Origin: Neobacillus niacini
GTDB lineage: Bacteria; Bacillota; Bacilli; Bacillales; Cytobacillaceae
Assembly (NCBI RefSeq): GCF_000759675.1
Contig: NZ_BAWM01000139.1
Span: 112,063-176,062, forward strand
Direction of reading: 5' to 3'
Length of the DNA stretch: 64,000 nt
This document shows, piece by piece, positions 33,104 to 42,206 of this stretch (positions are counted from its first letter, which is position 1; the number at the start of each line of letters is the position of its first letter). The translations under genes were made by a program, and so were the position numbers. The notes beneath the pieces were generated by a model. That model ran no database searches. It was given only the letters and a program-made list of their open reading frames with translations, and was not told where the DNA came from.

Positions 33104-33991
33104 GTGATAAATGCAATCTCTGGTGATACAGATTTTATAAAGGGTATTAAAAACTCAATATTCACTGGTTTTGTGCATAGTACATTTAATCGGACATTTA
33201 ATATTGAATGTTTCGAAAATGGCGACTTATATACAATTGCATGCAGCAAACTTGATAATGGCCCTAATACTTTAATTATTGATGTTGATAATATGAAGCC
33301 AATGGACATTGAAGTCAATGATCGGGTACGTGTTGAAAAAAATCTCTTGTATATTGGGGATAAGCACACTATTTCTATTGATAAAGCTGCTAAATGGGAA
33401 AGTACTTTACCAACATACCCCAGTAATGTAGAAATCCTGAAACTAAATTTAATGAAAATGAAGGAATACATTAACATTCACGGTGTAGGCGGCGGAATAA
33501 AAAAAAACGTAATAACCCAAAATCTTTTTGACGCAGAAGTCTCGAATATGCTTGAGAAAAGAACTCTTTTACTTTTAAACGAATTATTAAATGATCGAAT
33601 TTCATCTGCCTTGCCACATGCGGTTTCACTTGTAGGTCTTGGGCCAGGGTTAACTCCTTCTGGGGATGATTTTTTAACTGGGTTATTTACCATTTTTAAT
33701 ATGAAAAACAGCCCTTTTTATCCTTACCGATCATTTTGTGAAGATGTTTTAAAGAAAGCAAAAACCTTAACGAATGACATTAGTTACATGACTTTGAAAA
33801 AAGCAGCAATTGGTAAAGTGAGAGAGTCTATTATTTCATTACTTAACTCCTTATTAGTGGAGGATGATGAAGACTTATTTCTCTCTTTAAATAAATTATT
33901 AAACATAGGTTCTTCATCCGGGACAGATATAGCTTTAGGCATTATTTTCGGAATGGAGGCCAATATTAGAGCAGGAGGAAAAGTATGTTAG
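33104..33991 (+). CDS. allH: DUF2877 protein; AllH subunit of oxamate carbamoyltransferase
   Basis: A protein of about 295 residues carrying the DUF2877 signature VGLGPGLTPSGDDFLTGLFT near residue 190. Its E. coli counterpart, YlbF/AllH, has been reported as one of three subunits (AllF, AllG, AllH) of oxamic transcarbamylase, which converts oxalurate and phosphate to oxamate and carbamoyl phosphate. The frame can start at GTG 33095, but GTG 33104 lies six bases after TGGGGTG and is preferred. The fdrA gene starts seven bases before its stop, so the genes are coupled. Assignment rests on the adjacent FdrA and DUF1116 genes. Confidence 0.85.
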   Translation: MINAISGDTDFIKGIKNSIFTGFVHSTFNRTFNIECFENGDLYTIACSKLDNGPNTLIIDVDNMKPMDIEVNDRVRVEKNLLYIGDKHTISIDKAAKWESTLPTYPSNVEILKLNLMKMKEYINIHGVGGGIKKNVITQNLFDAEVSNMLEKRTLLLLNELLNDRISSALPHAVSLVGLGPGLTPSGDDFLTGLFTIFNMKNSPFYPYRSFCEDVLKKAKTLTNDISYMTLKKAAIGKVRESIISLLNSLLVEDDEDLFLSLNKLLNIGSSSGTDIALGIIFGMEANIRAGGKVC

Positions 33992-35532
33992 TACAAGCTT
34001 TGATTAAGCCAAACACATATTTCGATTCAGTATCTTTAATGTCGCTTTCCACTAAAGCAAATCAAATTGAAGAAGTGGAACAAGCCATTATTGCAATGGG
34101 TACGGAAATGAATAAAGAGGTAATGAAAAATGTCGGTTTAATGACACCTGAAGTAGAGGCAGCGGGAGCAAGTGATTTAATGATCGTTGTAAAAGCGGAA
34201 ACTGACGAGTTATGCGAAACCGCTTTCGAAAAAATTAATGATTTATTTACAAAAAAGAATTCAGGTAAAAAAGGGAAAAATGACATTAAATATTCTACAA
34301 TTTCTTCTGCTGCAGGAAGTAACCCGGAAGCAAATTTAGCCATTATTGCTGTAAATGGTGCATATGCAGCTAGAGAAGCGAAAAAGGCACTTGAAAATGA
34401 TTTGCATGTCATGATGTTTAGCGACAATGTCGGCATTGAAGATGAAATTGAATTAAAGAAATTAGCTCATGAAAAAGGTTTATTAATGATGGGGCCTGAC
34501 TGTGGAACAGCGATTATCGGCAATACAGCCCTATGCTTCGCAAACGCAGTAAGAAAAGGGAATATCGGTATAGTTGGAGCATCAGGAACTGGCAGCCAAG
34601 AGGTAAGTGTCCGCGTTCACGAATTTGGCTACGGTATCTCTCAATTGATTGGAACAGGCGGTAGAGATTTAAAAGAAGAAGTTGGCGGAATCATGATGCT
34701 CGATGGTATTCAGGCACTTGAAGACGATGAAGAGACAAAAGTCATTGTCGTTATTTCCAAGCCACCTGCACCAAGTGTGGAAGAAAAAGTATTAGCAAAA
34801 ATTAAAACATGTAAAAAACCAGTTGTCGTTTGGTTTGTTGGCGGGAACGAAGAAAAAATTACTGAAGCTGGCGCACATTTTGCCAAAATGTCTAAAGAAG
34901 CTGCACTTAAAGCAGTACTATTGGCCGGAGCAGACGAAAGCAAGTTAAATAAACGTGCATTAAACATTCCACTTATTGAAGAAGTTCGGACAAAGTTAAC
35001 TCCGGAACAGAAATATGTTCGTGGACTTTTCAGTGGCGGAACATTATGCGATGAAGCTATGCATGCAGCAATGGATAAATTTGATAATGTCTACAGCAAT
35101 ATTCAAAGAAATCCTGAGTATCGATTAAAAGACCGTTATACAAGTCAAGAGCATACATTCATCGACTTTGGTGATGATGAATACACACAAGGAAAGCCAC
35201 ACCCAATGATTGATCCATCTACACGTCTTGAAAGATTTATTCAGGAGGCAAAAGATCCATCGGTCGGTGTTATTGTGATGGACTTTGTTATAGGTTATGG
35301 AGCACATGAAGATCCAGTTGGAGCTTTCCTGCCTGCAATCATAGAAGCGAAACAACAGGCTGAGCAAGAAGGAAGACATTTAGAAGTAATTGGATATGTT
35401 CTTGGTACAGAATTAGATCCACAGGATTATGAAGAGCAAATAAATAAATTATTAGCGGCAGATGTAACACATGCGAGCAGCATGCAAAATGCTGGATTAT
35501 TAGCTAGAGAATTTGTTGTGAAGGGAGAATAG
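33985..35532 (+). CDS. allF: FdrA; AllF subunit of oxamate carbamoyltransferase
   Basis: A 515-residue FdrA-family protein. It has the succinyl-CoA-ligase-like fold, with MGPDCGTAIIGNTALCFANA and IGIVGASGTGSQEVSV in the nucleotide-like binding part, and GTGGRDL following. In E. coli the equivalent gene (fdrA, renamed allF) encodes part of the oxamate carbamoyltransferase at the end of allantoin catabolism. RBS AGGAGG lies within the end of the previous gene. The stop is two bases from the next start. Length is normal and no motif is missing. The reaction assignment comes from published E. coli work, not from the sequence alone. Confidence 0.88.
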   Translation: MLVQALIKPNTYFDSVSLMSLSTKANQIEEVEQAIIAMGTEMNKEVMKNVGLMTPEVEAAGASDLMIVVKAETDELCETAFEKINDLFTKKNSGKKGKNDIKYSTISSAAGSNPEANLAIIAVNGAYAAREAKKALENDLHVMMFSDNVGIEDEIELKKLAHEKGLLMMGPDCGTAIIGNTALCFANAVRKGNIGIVGASGTGSQEVSVRVHEFGYGISQLIGTGGRDLKEEVGGIMMLDGIQALEDDEETKVIVVISKPPAPSVEEKVLAKIKTCKKPVVVWFVGGNEEKITEAGAHFAKMSKEAALKAVLLAGADESKLNKRALNIPLIEEVRTKLTPEQKYVRGLFSGGTLCDEAMHAAMDKFDNVYSNIQRNPEYRLKDRYTSQEHTFIDFGDDEYTQGKPHPMIDPSTRLERFIQEAKDPSVGVIVMDFVIGYGAHEDPVGAFLPAIIEAKQQAEQEGRHLEVIGYVLGTELDPQDYEEQINKLLAADVTHASSMQNAGLLAREFVVKGE

Positions 35533-35534
35533 GC

Positions 35535-36962
35535 ATGAGTAGAATTAGCGATTTATTTAAAAGCAGACCACATGTTATTAACGTAGGAATTGAGTCCTTT
35601 AAAGATGATTTATTACAACAAGGCTCTGAAGTCATTCATTTAGAATGGACACCGCCGGGCAGAGGAAACCCAGCATTAATTGCTGCACTTGACAAGTTTG
35701 AAAATCCTGCAATCTTGGAAAAAATCGAAGCAGCAAATAAATTAGCAGTTGAAAGAATTATTAATTCTCATCCAGTGTTAGTTGGTTATGATCAAGCCAT
35801 AAATTGCGTACCTGGGATGACAAAAACAACGATTCTCCATGCAGGACCTCCAATTACTTGGGATAAAATGAATGGTCCTATGAGAGGCGCTATTACTGGT
35901 GCAATCGTATTTGAAGGGTTAGCTAAGGATGTAGAAGAAGCAGCTAAATTGGCGGCATCTGGCGAAATAACCTTTTCACCATGTCATGAACACAACTGTG
36001 TAGGTTCTATGGCAGGTGTCACATCTGCTTCAATGTTTATGCATATTGTTGAAAACAAAACTTATGGCAATATTGCTTATACAAACTTAAGTGAGCAGTT
36101 AGCAAAAATCCTTCGAATGGGAGCCAATGACCAAAGTGTTATTGATCGTTTAATTTGGATGCGCGATGTTTTCGGTCCTATTTTACGTGATGCAATGAAA
36201 CTAAATCCTAATGGAATTGACTTACGTTTAATGCTTGCGCAAGCACTTCATATGGGAGACGAGTGTCATAACCGAAATGTTGCGGGTACAACATTACTAA
36301 TCCAAGCTTTAACTCCGTATATTTTACAAACTGATTATACAATCGAACAGAAGAAAGAAGTATTTGATTTCGTTGCGAGCAGTGATTACTTCTCTGGTCC
36401 TACTTGGATGGCAATGGCGAAATGTGCACTTGATGCTGCTCATGGAATTGAAAACAGTACAGTCGTTACAACCATGGCACGGAATGGTGTTGAATTCGGT
36501 ATCCGTGTTAGCGGCCTGCCTGGAAACACATGGTTTACTGGCCCTGCACAAAAAGTTATTGGTCCAATGTTTGCTGGATACAAGCCAGAAGATTCTGGAC
36601 TTGATATCGGGGACAGTGCAATTACAGAAACTTATGGTTTTGGCGGATTTGCAATGGCAACAGCTCCAGCAATCGTTGCATTAGTCGGTGGTACAGTAGA
36701 GGATGCTATTGGTTATTCAACTAAAATGAAGGAAATCACGACAACAGAAAATCCTAACGTCACAATTCCATTACTTGATTTCATGGGACTTCCGACAGGA
36801 ATTGATGTTCGTAAGGTTGTTCAAACAGGTATTATGCCTGTCATTAATACGGCGATTGCTCATAAAGACGCAGGAATCGGAATGATAGGTGCCGGAATTA
36901 CCTATCCTCCAGTTGAAGCTTTTGAAAAAGCATTGCAAGCTTTAAGTGAAAACATTAATTAA
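35535..36962 (+). CDS. allG: DUF1116 protein; AllG subunit of oxamate carbamoyltransferase
   Basis: A 475-residue DUF1116 (YlbE-like) protein, recognised by EWTPPGRGNPALIAAL near the start, FSPCHEHNCVGSMAGVTSASM in two pieces at about residue 148, and GVEFGIRVSGLPGNTWFTGP. The Cys/His cluster SPCHEHNC may bind a metal. It completes the allH-allF-allG set, ordered here with DUF2877 first rather than last as in E. coli. A terminator follows, so these three genes form one operon, and the carbamate kinase that normally follows is displaced about 4 kb downstream. Confidence 0.88.
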   Translation: MSRISDLFKSRPHVINVGIESFKDDLLQQGSEVIHLEWTPPGRGNPALIAALDKFENPAILEKIEAANKLAVERIINSHPVLVGYDQAINCVPGMTKTTILHAGPPITWDKMNGPMRGAITGAIVFEGLAKDVEEAAKLAASGEITFSPCHEHNCVGSMAGVTSASMFMHIVENKTYGNIAYTNLSEQLAKILRMGANDQSVIDRLIWMRDVFGPILRDAMKLNPNGIDLRLMLAQALHMGDECHNRNVAGTTLLIQALTPYILQTDYTIEQKKEVFDFVASSDYFSGPTWMAMAKCALDAAHGIENSTVVTTMARNGVEFGIRVSGLPGNTWFTGPAQKVIGPMFAGYKPEDSGLDIGDSAITETYGFGGFAMATAPAIVALVGGTVEDAIGYSTKMKEITTTENPNVTIPLLDFMGLPTGIDVRKVVQTGIMPVINTAIAHKDAGIGMIGAGITYPPVEAFEKALQALSENIN

Positions 36963-36992
36963 TATTTGTTTAGGTATCTCAAACTAAATGAA

Positions 36993-37028
36993 AAAGTCCA
37001 GCATGATGTTTTAATTATGCTGGGCTTT
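36993..37028. terminator. Terminator between convergent allG and hydrolase gene
   Basis: AAAGTCCAGCAT pairs with ATGCTGGGCTTT with one mismatch. Confidence 0.7.
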
Positions 37029-37064
37029 ACTGTTACAGTGTTTTACAAAGGACTTTAAAGTTAA

Positions 37065-37934
37065 TTAACTTAGATGGTTTTTTAAAAAATCGACGACTTG
37101 TTTTAGTGCATTTTGAACAATCGGATCTTGGAAGTTTTTATCAAATACATGCTCACCATTTGGTATCGTAATAAGTCTTGCTTCAACCGATTGTTTAATT
37201 ATGGCAGCTCTCATAAATACTGACTGTTCGTATGGAACATCCGTATCCTTCGTTCCGTGTAATAGTAAAGTTGGTGGAAATTCCTTTGTAACATTGCGAT
37301 TGGGGCAAAATTGATAGAGAGCTTCTTTATTATTTAAAAGATTAATACCTGTAATTTCTTCGATCCAAACTCCATTCTGTCGCGCATAAACATAAAATAG
37401 AAACCGTTCTTCTACTGATGCCTCAGTTATTATTTGATCTGTGTTAAGTTTGTATGCGAGTTCCTTAGAAACAATGTCCTTCTGACAATAATATTTACTT
37501 GGACTTGCAGCCCAGCTCCCAACAAGATCTCCGTATCCGTAAAAGGAAACAATTGCACGGGGCTTATGAGTAAATGTTCCAGTAGTAAGAGCTAAAAAAC
37601 CACCGGCAGAACTTCCTACAACTGCAATTTTCTCTGGGTCTATTGAAAATTGTTTTGGTCCTTCTAATTGAATCCAAAGGATTGCATCTTCAATATCCTT
37701 AAGAATTTCCGGCAGTTTTGTTGCAGGAGCCAGCCTATAGTCAATTGAAAATAGTGAAAATCCATTGTTGGTGTAAAGTTTGATCATTTCTTCACTTATT
37801 TCTTCTCTTGTTCCCCAAATTAACCCGCCACCATGAATATAGACGACGACAGGAGCATTTTCTTGGTTAGTCCCATAAAAATCTCCGATAATTGAGAAAT
37901 TTTCATCTTCTTTATAAATAACGGTTTTCTTCAC
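37065..37934 (-). CDS. Alpha/beta hydrolase (acetyl-esterase/HSL-like)
   Basis: A 289-residue serine hydrolase. YIHGGGLIWGTREE gives the oxyanion-hole HGGG, VVGSSAGGFLAL is the nucleophile elbow (GxSxG), HGTKDTDVPYEQ holds the acid and NGEHVFD the His. There is no signal peptide. The start is GTG at 37934. It lies inside the island but on the opposite strand, between the oxamate carbamoyltransferase genes and a permease, divergent from the latter, so it may be co-regulated. Possible substrates are esters or amides of the imported compound; this is a guess. Confidence 0.82.
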   Translation of the reverse strand: MKKTVIYKEDENFSIIGDFYGTNQENAPVVVYIHGGGLIWGTREEISEEMIKLYTNNGFSLFSIDYRLAPATKLPEILKDIEDAILWIQLEGPKQFSIDPEKIAVVGSSAGGFLALTTGTFTHKPRAIVSFYGYGDLVGSWAASPSKYYCQKDIVSKELAYKLNTDQIITEASVEERFLFYVYARQNGVWIEEITGINLLNNKEALYQFCPNRNVTKEFPPTLLLHGTKDTDVPYEQSVFMRAAIIKQSVEARLITIPNGEHVFDKNFQDPIVQNALKQVVDFLKNHLS

Positions 37935-38338
37935 TTTTTTTTCACGTCCTATCTTTGAATGTTATTTCATATTTTACTAAAATAATTGTTTCAGTTAATA
38001 CTAAAAAAAATCATCTAATAATGCAACAAAACAATTACCTGCCATTGCTAAAGATAGGACATACTTTGTACAAAAATTATTGTATAACCTGCCTAAATGA
38101 ATACCTTTCTTTTTGGTTTTGGTAGCCAATGACCCAGAAAGGTTTACCGACTAAAATGTAAGATGTAAGGGGTTACCAAAAGTTATTATTTCTCTTTTAG
38201 ATTTATAAAAATCTTTCAGAGAATAGCAAGATTCTCCATTCTCTGCTTCAAAAGGAGGCAATATAAGTAGAAGAGTATTAAATAATGCTAACAATTTTTA
38301 CAACCAACAAACTAATTCATATTTTGAGGTGAAACGTA
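37935..38338. other. Divergent promoter region
   Basis: 404 AT-rich bases between the hydrolase (-) and the NCS2-like permease (+). It contains the second TTTTTGG-N12-ATGAC element and an orphan AAAGGAGG at 38250-38257 with no usable start after it. No gene supported. Confidence 0.5.
38110..38133 (+). promoter_or_regulatory. Shared upstream element 2 (TTTTTGG-N12-ATGAC)
   Basis: TTTTTGG (38110-38116), 12 bases, ATGAC (38129-38133), about 200 bases before the permease start; same spacing as at 32783 and 60803. Confidence 0.5.
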
Positions 38339-39886
38339 ATGGATCAAACAATTAAATTTTGGAAAAAAGGGGACTTGGCTGCTTATTTCGGCTTACTCGC
38401 CAATAACCTAACCAATCTACTAACCATGATGTCATTATTAATTTTTGTCGTAGGTATTCCATCAGCAGTCGTTTATGGAAAAATTGCTCCAGCTTTTGGT
38501 ATGGGGATATTTATCGCAAGTTGTGCTTATGGCTTTTTTGCTTATCGATTAGCTAAAAAAACAGGTAGGACTGATGTAACAGCATTACCTTCGGGACCAA
38601 GTGCACCGTCCATATTCACGGTAACTTTTTTAGTTATATTGCCAGTTTATACTCAAACAAAAGATTATGAATTTGCCATTGGGATTGCACTAGTATGGTG
38701 TTTCGTAGAAGCAATGATCCTAGTAGTGGGATCACTATTGGGTGATACCATCAGAAGAGTCATTCCTAGAACAGTATTATTATCTTGTTTATCTGGTCTT
38801 GGGCTATTGTTATTAGCCATGAATCCGATGTTACAAGCCTTTGAAGCACCGATGATCGCTTTTGCAGTGTTAATCATCATTTTTATTAACTGGTTTGGTA
38901 AATCACCGATCTTTGCAAAAATTCCAACAGGGTTTCTATTGCTTGCTGTAGGTGCAGGCATTGCCTGGGCTTTAGGCTTAATGGATCCTGGTGCAATTTC
39001 ACAATCTCTATCATCCTTTGGATTTAATCCTCCATCATTAAACATTGATGGTTTTATGCAAGGATTGCCACATGCCCTTCCATATTTGGCGTCAGCTATT
39101 CCACTAGGTCTTTCTAACTATGTGTTTGACTTAGAGAATATTGAAAGTGCTCATACTGCAGGGGATGAATATCAAACAAGACAAGTTATGTTAACAAATG
39201 GTCTTGCTTCATGTGTTGGTGCAGCATTTGGAAATCCATATCCAGTAACTGTATATGTTGGACACCCAGGGTGGAAATCAATGGGCGCTGGTATTGGTTA
39301 TACGGTTGCAACGGGTTTATCGATGTTAATTCTTACACTTTTCGGTATTGGAGCATTTTTGTTAGCAGTCATTCCGATTTATGCTATCGCTCCTATCCTT
39401 GTTTATATTGGGGTTGTAACGGCCAACCAAGTTGTTCGTGAAACTCCTAAAATGGAAGTACCGGTTATCTTTATTGCATTATTCCCATGGATTGCAAACT
39501 GGGCTCTAACTCTTGCAAATAATGTACTTGGTGCTGCTGGAACTGCCGCGGGTACTGTTGGGATTGATAAGCTTGCAAGTAAAGGGGTTTATTACGAAGG
39601 ATTGACTCATTTAGGAAATGGTGCACCGATTGCCAGTTTGTTATGGGGATGTATAGCGATTTTTGCTATCAACGATAAACCGTTGCGTGGTGCTGCCGCT
39701 GCAGCAATAGCAGCCGTATTGTCTGTCGTTGGATTTATCCACTCTCCAACAGTCGCATTTGCTAAAGGTGCTTCTGTAGAATTTTTCTTTGCCTACCTAA
39801 TGATTGCTGCCATTTTTGTTATCAAATATGTGATGGATCGTAGCAAAGCTCAGCCAAAACCTGATACCGGAAAAAATGTAGCATAA
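38339..39886 (+). CDS. NCS2/AzgA-like nucleobase permease
   Basis: A 515-residue membrane protein with about 12-14 helices. It resembles the xanthine/uracil (NCS2) superfamily, closer to AzgA-type purine permeases: TALPSGPSAPSIFTVTFL takes the place of the substrate-binding loop, and NPYPVTVYVGHPGWKSMGAG is the second conserved region. The family moves purines, pyrimidines or related rings with protons. It is preceded by the shared upstream element and followed by the ankyrin-TPR gene and carbamate kinase in the same direction. The exact solute is unknown; a ureide or ring compound is likely from context. Confidence 0.75.
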   Translation: MDQTIKFWKKGDLAAYFGLLANNLTNLLTMMSLLIFVVGIPSAVVYGKIAPAFGMGIFIASCAYGFFAYRLAKKTGRTDVTALPSGPSAPSIFTVTFLVILPVYTQTKDYEFAIGIALVWCFVEAMILVVGSLLGDTIRRVIPRTVLLSCLSGLGLLLLAMNPMLQAFEAPMIAFAVLIIIFINWFGKSPIFAKIPTGFLLLAVGAGIAWALGLMDPGAISQSLSSFGFNPPSLNIDGFMQGLPHALPYLASAIPLGLSNYVFDLENIESAHTAGDEYQTRQVMLTNGLASCVGAAFGNPYPVTVYVGHPGWKSMGAGIGYTVATGLSMLILTLFGIGAFLLAVIPIYAIAPILVYIGVVTANQVVRETPKMEVPVIFIALFPWIANWALTLANNVLGAAGTAAGTVGIDKLASKGVYYEGLTHLGNGAPIASLLWGCIAIFAINDKPLRGAAAAAIAAVLSVVGFIHSPTVAFAKGASVEFFFAYLMIAAIFVIKYVMDRSKAQPKPDTGKNVA

Positions 39887-39900
39887 TTAAATTTTTCAGA

Positions 39901-39944
39901 ATTCACCTTCGATCGTTAAAGCTCGTCATGCTTTCGAGGGTGAA
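39901..39944 (+). repeat. Inverted repeat between permease and ankyrin-TPR gene
   Basis: TTCACCTTCGA pairs with TCGAGGGTGAA (one mismatch), with a long loop and no clear T-run; a weak terminator or processing site. Confidence 0.4.
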
Positions 39945-39988
39945 ATTTATTTATTACGAATTAATGAATAAGGAGGAGAATGTTTACG

Positions 39989-41167
39989 ATGAATCAAAAC
40001 AAGGAGCTAATCCTGGCAAGTGAACGTGGGGAAATAGAAATTGTAAAACAATTATTAGAAGACGGAGCTGACGTCGCTTTTAAAGACGCAGAAGGCCGAA
40101 CAGCTTTGATGGCTGCTACACAGAAAAATCAACTTTCCGTGGTTAAACTGCTATTACAAGCTGGCAGTGATGTAAACACAAGAGATATTACACAATTAAC
40201 ACCGTTCATTTGTTCTGGTGCAAATGGTTTTCATGAAGTTTTAAGCGTGATGCTGAATTATGGAGCAGATTTAAAAAGTGTAAATCGATTTGGCGGTACT
40301 GCATTATTACCTTCTAGTGAAAAAGGCTATCTTAAAACCGTACAAAAATGTTTGGAAGCTGGTATCCCTGTCAATCATGCCAATAATTTAGGTTGGAGCG
40401 GTCTATTAGAGGCAGTCATTTTAGGTAACGGCGGACGCTTATATTCTATGATGATTGAATTACTTGTAAAAGCTGGTGCAGATGTAAATATGCCAGACAG
40501 GGATGGGAAGTCAGCACTACAGCATGCCAAAGAATTGAAGCATGATAAGGTAGAAAAGATTCTTACTAATGATTTCATTGAACAAAATGACAATATAAAA
40601 AATGCAAAAGCTTTATATTTGGATGATAAGTATGAAGAAGTAATTTCTGAAATGAATCAAGCTCTCGAGACGGATAGAAATAATCTAGATTTTTATTTCT
40701 ACAAAGGCTATTCACTACAAGAACTAAAGCGCTATGATGAAGCACTCGAAGAATATAAAAAGGCGTTAGTGCTTAATCCTAATGATCTTGATTTTTATTT
40801 CTATACGGCTAATTGCTTAAGATTGATGAATAGACCTGAAGAAGCGCTTGCTGAATATGATAAAGCATGTGAATTAGACCCTAATGAAACCTTTTACCGG
40901 TACCATAAAACAAATTATCTAAGAGAACTAGGTCGACACGAGGAAGCTGTAAACGAAATGGATAATCTATTAGCGCTTCAGCCACACAGATATGATTTTT
41001 CATTCCATAAGGCAAACAGTTTGAGATCCCTTGGAAGACATGAAGCAGCGATTGTGGCCATTGAAAATGCGATTGCCATCGACCCAACAAATCCATTATA
41101 TCAATTGCATAAAAATCAATCACTTGCATTATTAAAAAAACAATTAGAATCACAGGAGGTAAAATGA
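39989..41167 (+). CDS. Ankyrin-repeat plus TPR-repeat protein
   Basis: A 392-residue soluble scaffold protein. Residues about 5-190 form five or six ankyrin repeats (EIVKQLLEDGADVAFKDAEG, LSVVKLLLQAGSDVNTRD, and MIELLVKAGADVNMPDRDGK). Residues about 200-390 form five 34-residue TPR units (YKGYSLQELKRYDEALEEYK, then ALVLNPNDLDFYF and so on). There is no enzyme domain, signal or membrane helix. An ATG at 39980 abuts the AAGGAGGAG site, so the ATG at 39989 is preferred. Its stop overlaps the carbamate kinase start (ATGA), so both are coupled in translation. A protein-protein role with the catabolic enzymes is inferred from position. Confidence 0.85.
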   Translation: MNQNKELILASERGEIEIVKQLLEDGADVAFKDAEGRTALMAATQKNQLSVVKLLLQAGSDVNTRDITQLTPFICSGANGFHEVLSVMLNYGADLKSVNRFGGTALLPSSEKGYLKTVQKCLEAGIPVNHANNLGWSGLLEAVILGNGGRLYSMMIELLVKAGADVNMPDRDGKSALQHAKELKHDKVEKILTNDFIEQNDNIKNAKALYLDDKYEEVISEMNQALETDRNNLDFYFYKGYSLQELKRYDEALEEYKKALVLNPNDLDFYFYTANCLRLMNRPEEALAEYDKACELDPNETFYRYHKTNYLRELGRHEEAVNEMDNLLALQPHRYDFSFHKANSLRSLGRHEAAIVAIENAIAIDPTNPLYQLHKNQSLALLKKQLESQEVK

Positions 41168-42144
41168 TGAAGAAATTGGTTATTGTTGCGATTGGTGGGA
41201 ATTCTCTAGTCCGAGACAATGGACGTGACTCTGTTCAAGATCAATACGAAGCCGTTAGTGAAACGGCTGTAAATATCGCTGATATGGTTCAAGAGGGCTA
41301 CAATGTGGTTGTGACACATGGAAATGGTCCACAAGTTGGTTTTGGGCTTAGAAGGTCCGAAATTGCAAACGAAATTGCTAATATGCCTGATGTGCCGCTT
41401 GTCAATTGTGTTGCAGATACACAGGGTGGTATTGGTTACCAAATTCAACAAGCATTAACAAACGAATTTACTAAAAGAGGTATAAATAAAAAAGTTGCAA
41501 CGATCATTACCCAAGTTGAAGTTGACATTAATGATCCAAATTTCAAAGATCCAACAAAACCGGTTGGTTCATTCTTTACTTTAGAACAAGCAGAAGAGAT
41601 GAAATTGGAACATCCTGAGTGGATTTTTGTAGAAGATTCCGGACGTGGTTATCGTAGAGTGGTTCCATCACCTAAACCAATTGATATTGTTGAAAAAGAA
41701 GCGATTAATTCATTGGTAGATGCTGGTTACGTTGTGATTGCAGTTGGCGGAGGCGGCATTCCAGTTGTAAAAACAGGAGATAATTCATATTTAGGTGTTG
41801 ATGCGGTAATTGATAAAGATTTTGCCACCAGTCTTTTAGCGGAACAGGTCAATGCTGAGACATTAATCATTACAACTGGTGTTCCAAGAGTATGCATTAA
41901 TTTTGGAAAACCAAATCAACTGGCCCTAGAAAAGATTACAGTAGAAGAAACTAAACAATATGTTCTTGAAAACCACTTCCCACCGGGCAGTATGCTGCCA
42001 AAAATTGAGGCTAGCCTAAGCTTCTTGGAAAAGGGTGGAAAGAGAGTAGTTATTACAAACCCAGAAAGTTTAAAAGATGCAATTAATGAAAAACAAGGTA
42101 CTCACATTGTCAAACAGCTAAATACAGCACATTGTATGCAATAA
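41164..42144 (+). CDS. arcC: Carbamate kinase (catabolic; ArcC/AllK type)
   Basis: A 326-residue carbamate kinase, which makes ATP from ADP and carbamoyl phosphate. Motifs include AIGGNSLVRDNG, VVTHGNGPQVGFGL, and VIAVGGGGIPVV; SMLPKIEASLSFLEKGGKRVV matches the C-terminal region, here split at residue 285. GGAGGT precedes two adjacent ATG codons. In E. coli an equivalent kinase (YbcF, renamed AllK) is encoded with the oxamate carbamoyltransferase genes; here it is 4 kb away but within the same cluster and direction. No arginine deiminase genes are nearby, so the oxamate route is the best source of its substrate. Confidence 0.93.
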   Translation: MMKKLVIVAIGGNSLVRDNGRDSVQDQYEAVSETAVNIADMVQEGYNVVVTHGNGPQVGFGLRRSEIANEIANMPDVPLVNCVADTQGGIGYQIQQALTNEFTKRGINKKVATIITQVEVDINDPNFKDPTKPVGSFFTLEQAEEMKLEHPEWIFVEDSGRGYRRVVPSPKPIDIVEKEAINSLVDAGYVVIAVGGGGIPVVKTGDNSYLGVDAVIDKDFATSLLAEQVNAETLIITTGVPRVCINFGKPNQLALEKITVEETKQYVLENHFPPGSMLPKIEASLSFLEKGGKRVVITNPESLKDAINEKQGTHIVKQLNTAHCMQ

Positions 42145-42158
42145 TAAGTGATAATTCG

Positions 42159-42199
42159 AAAGTCCGGCACTAAGGAAAACTGTGCCGGACTTTGTTTTT
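42159..42199. terminator. Bidirectional terminator
   Basis: AAAGTCCGGCAC (42159-42170) pairs with GTGCCGGACTTT (42182-42193), then GTTTTT; between convergent kinase and response regulator genes. Confidence 0.9.
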
Positions 42200-42206
42200 A
42201 ATATTG

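Noticed and set aside
38250..38300. Small ORF after AAAGGAGG ahead of the AzgA-like permease
   Set aside because: No start codon at suitable spacing; the sequence runs into stops at once.
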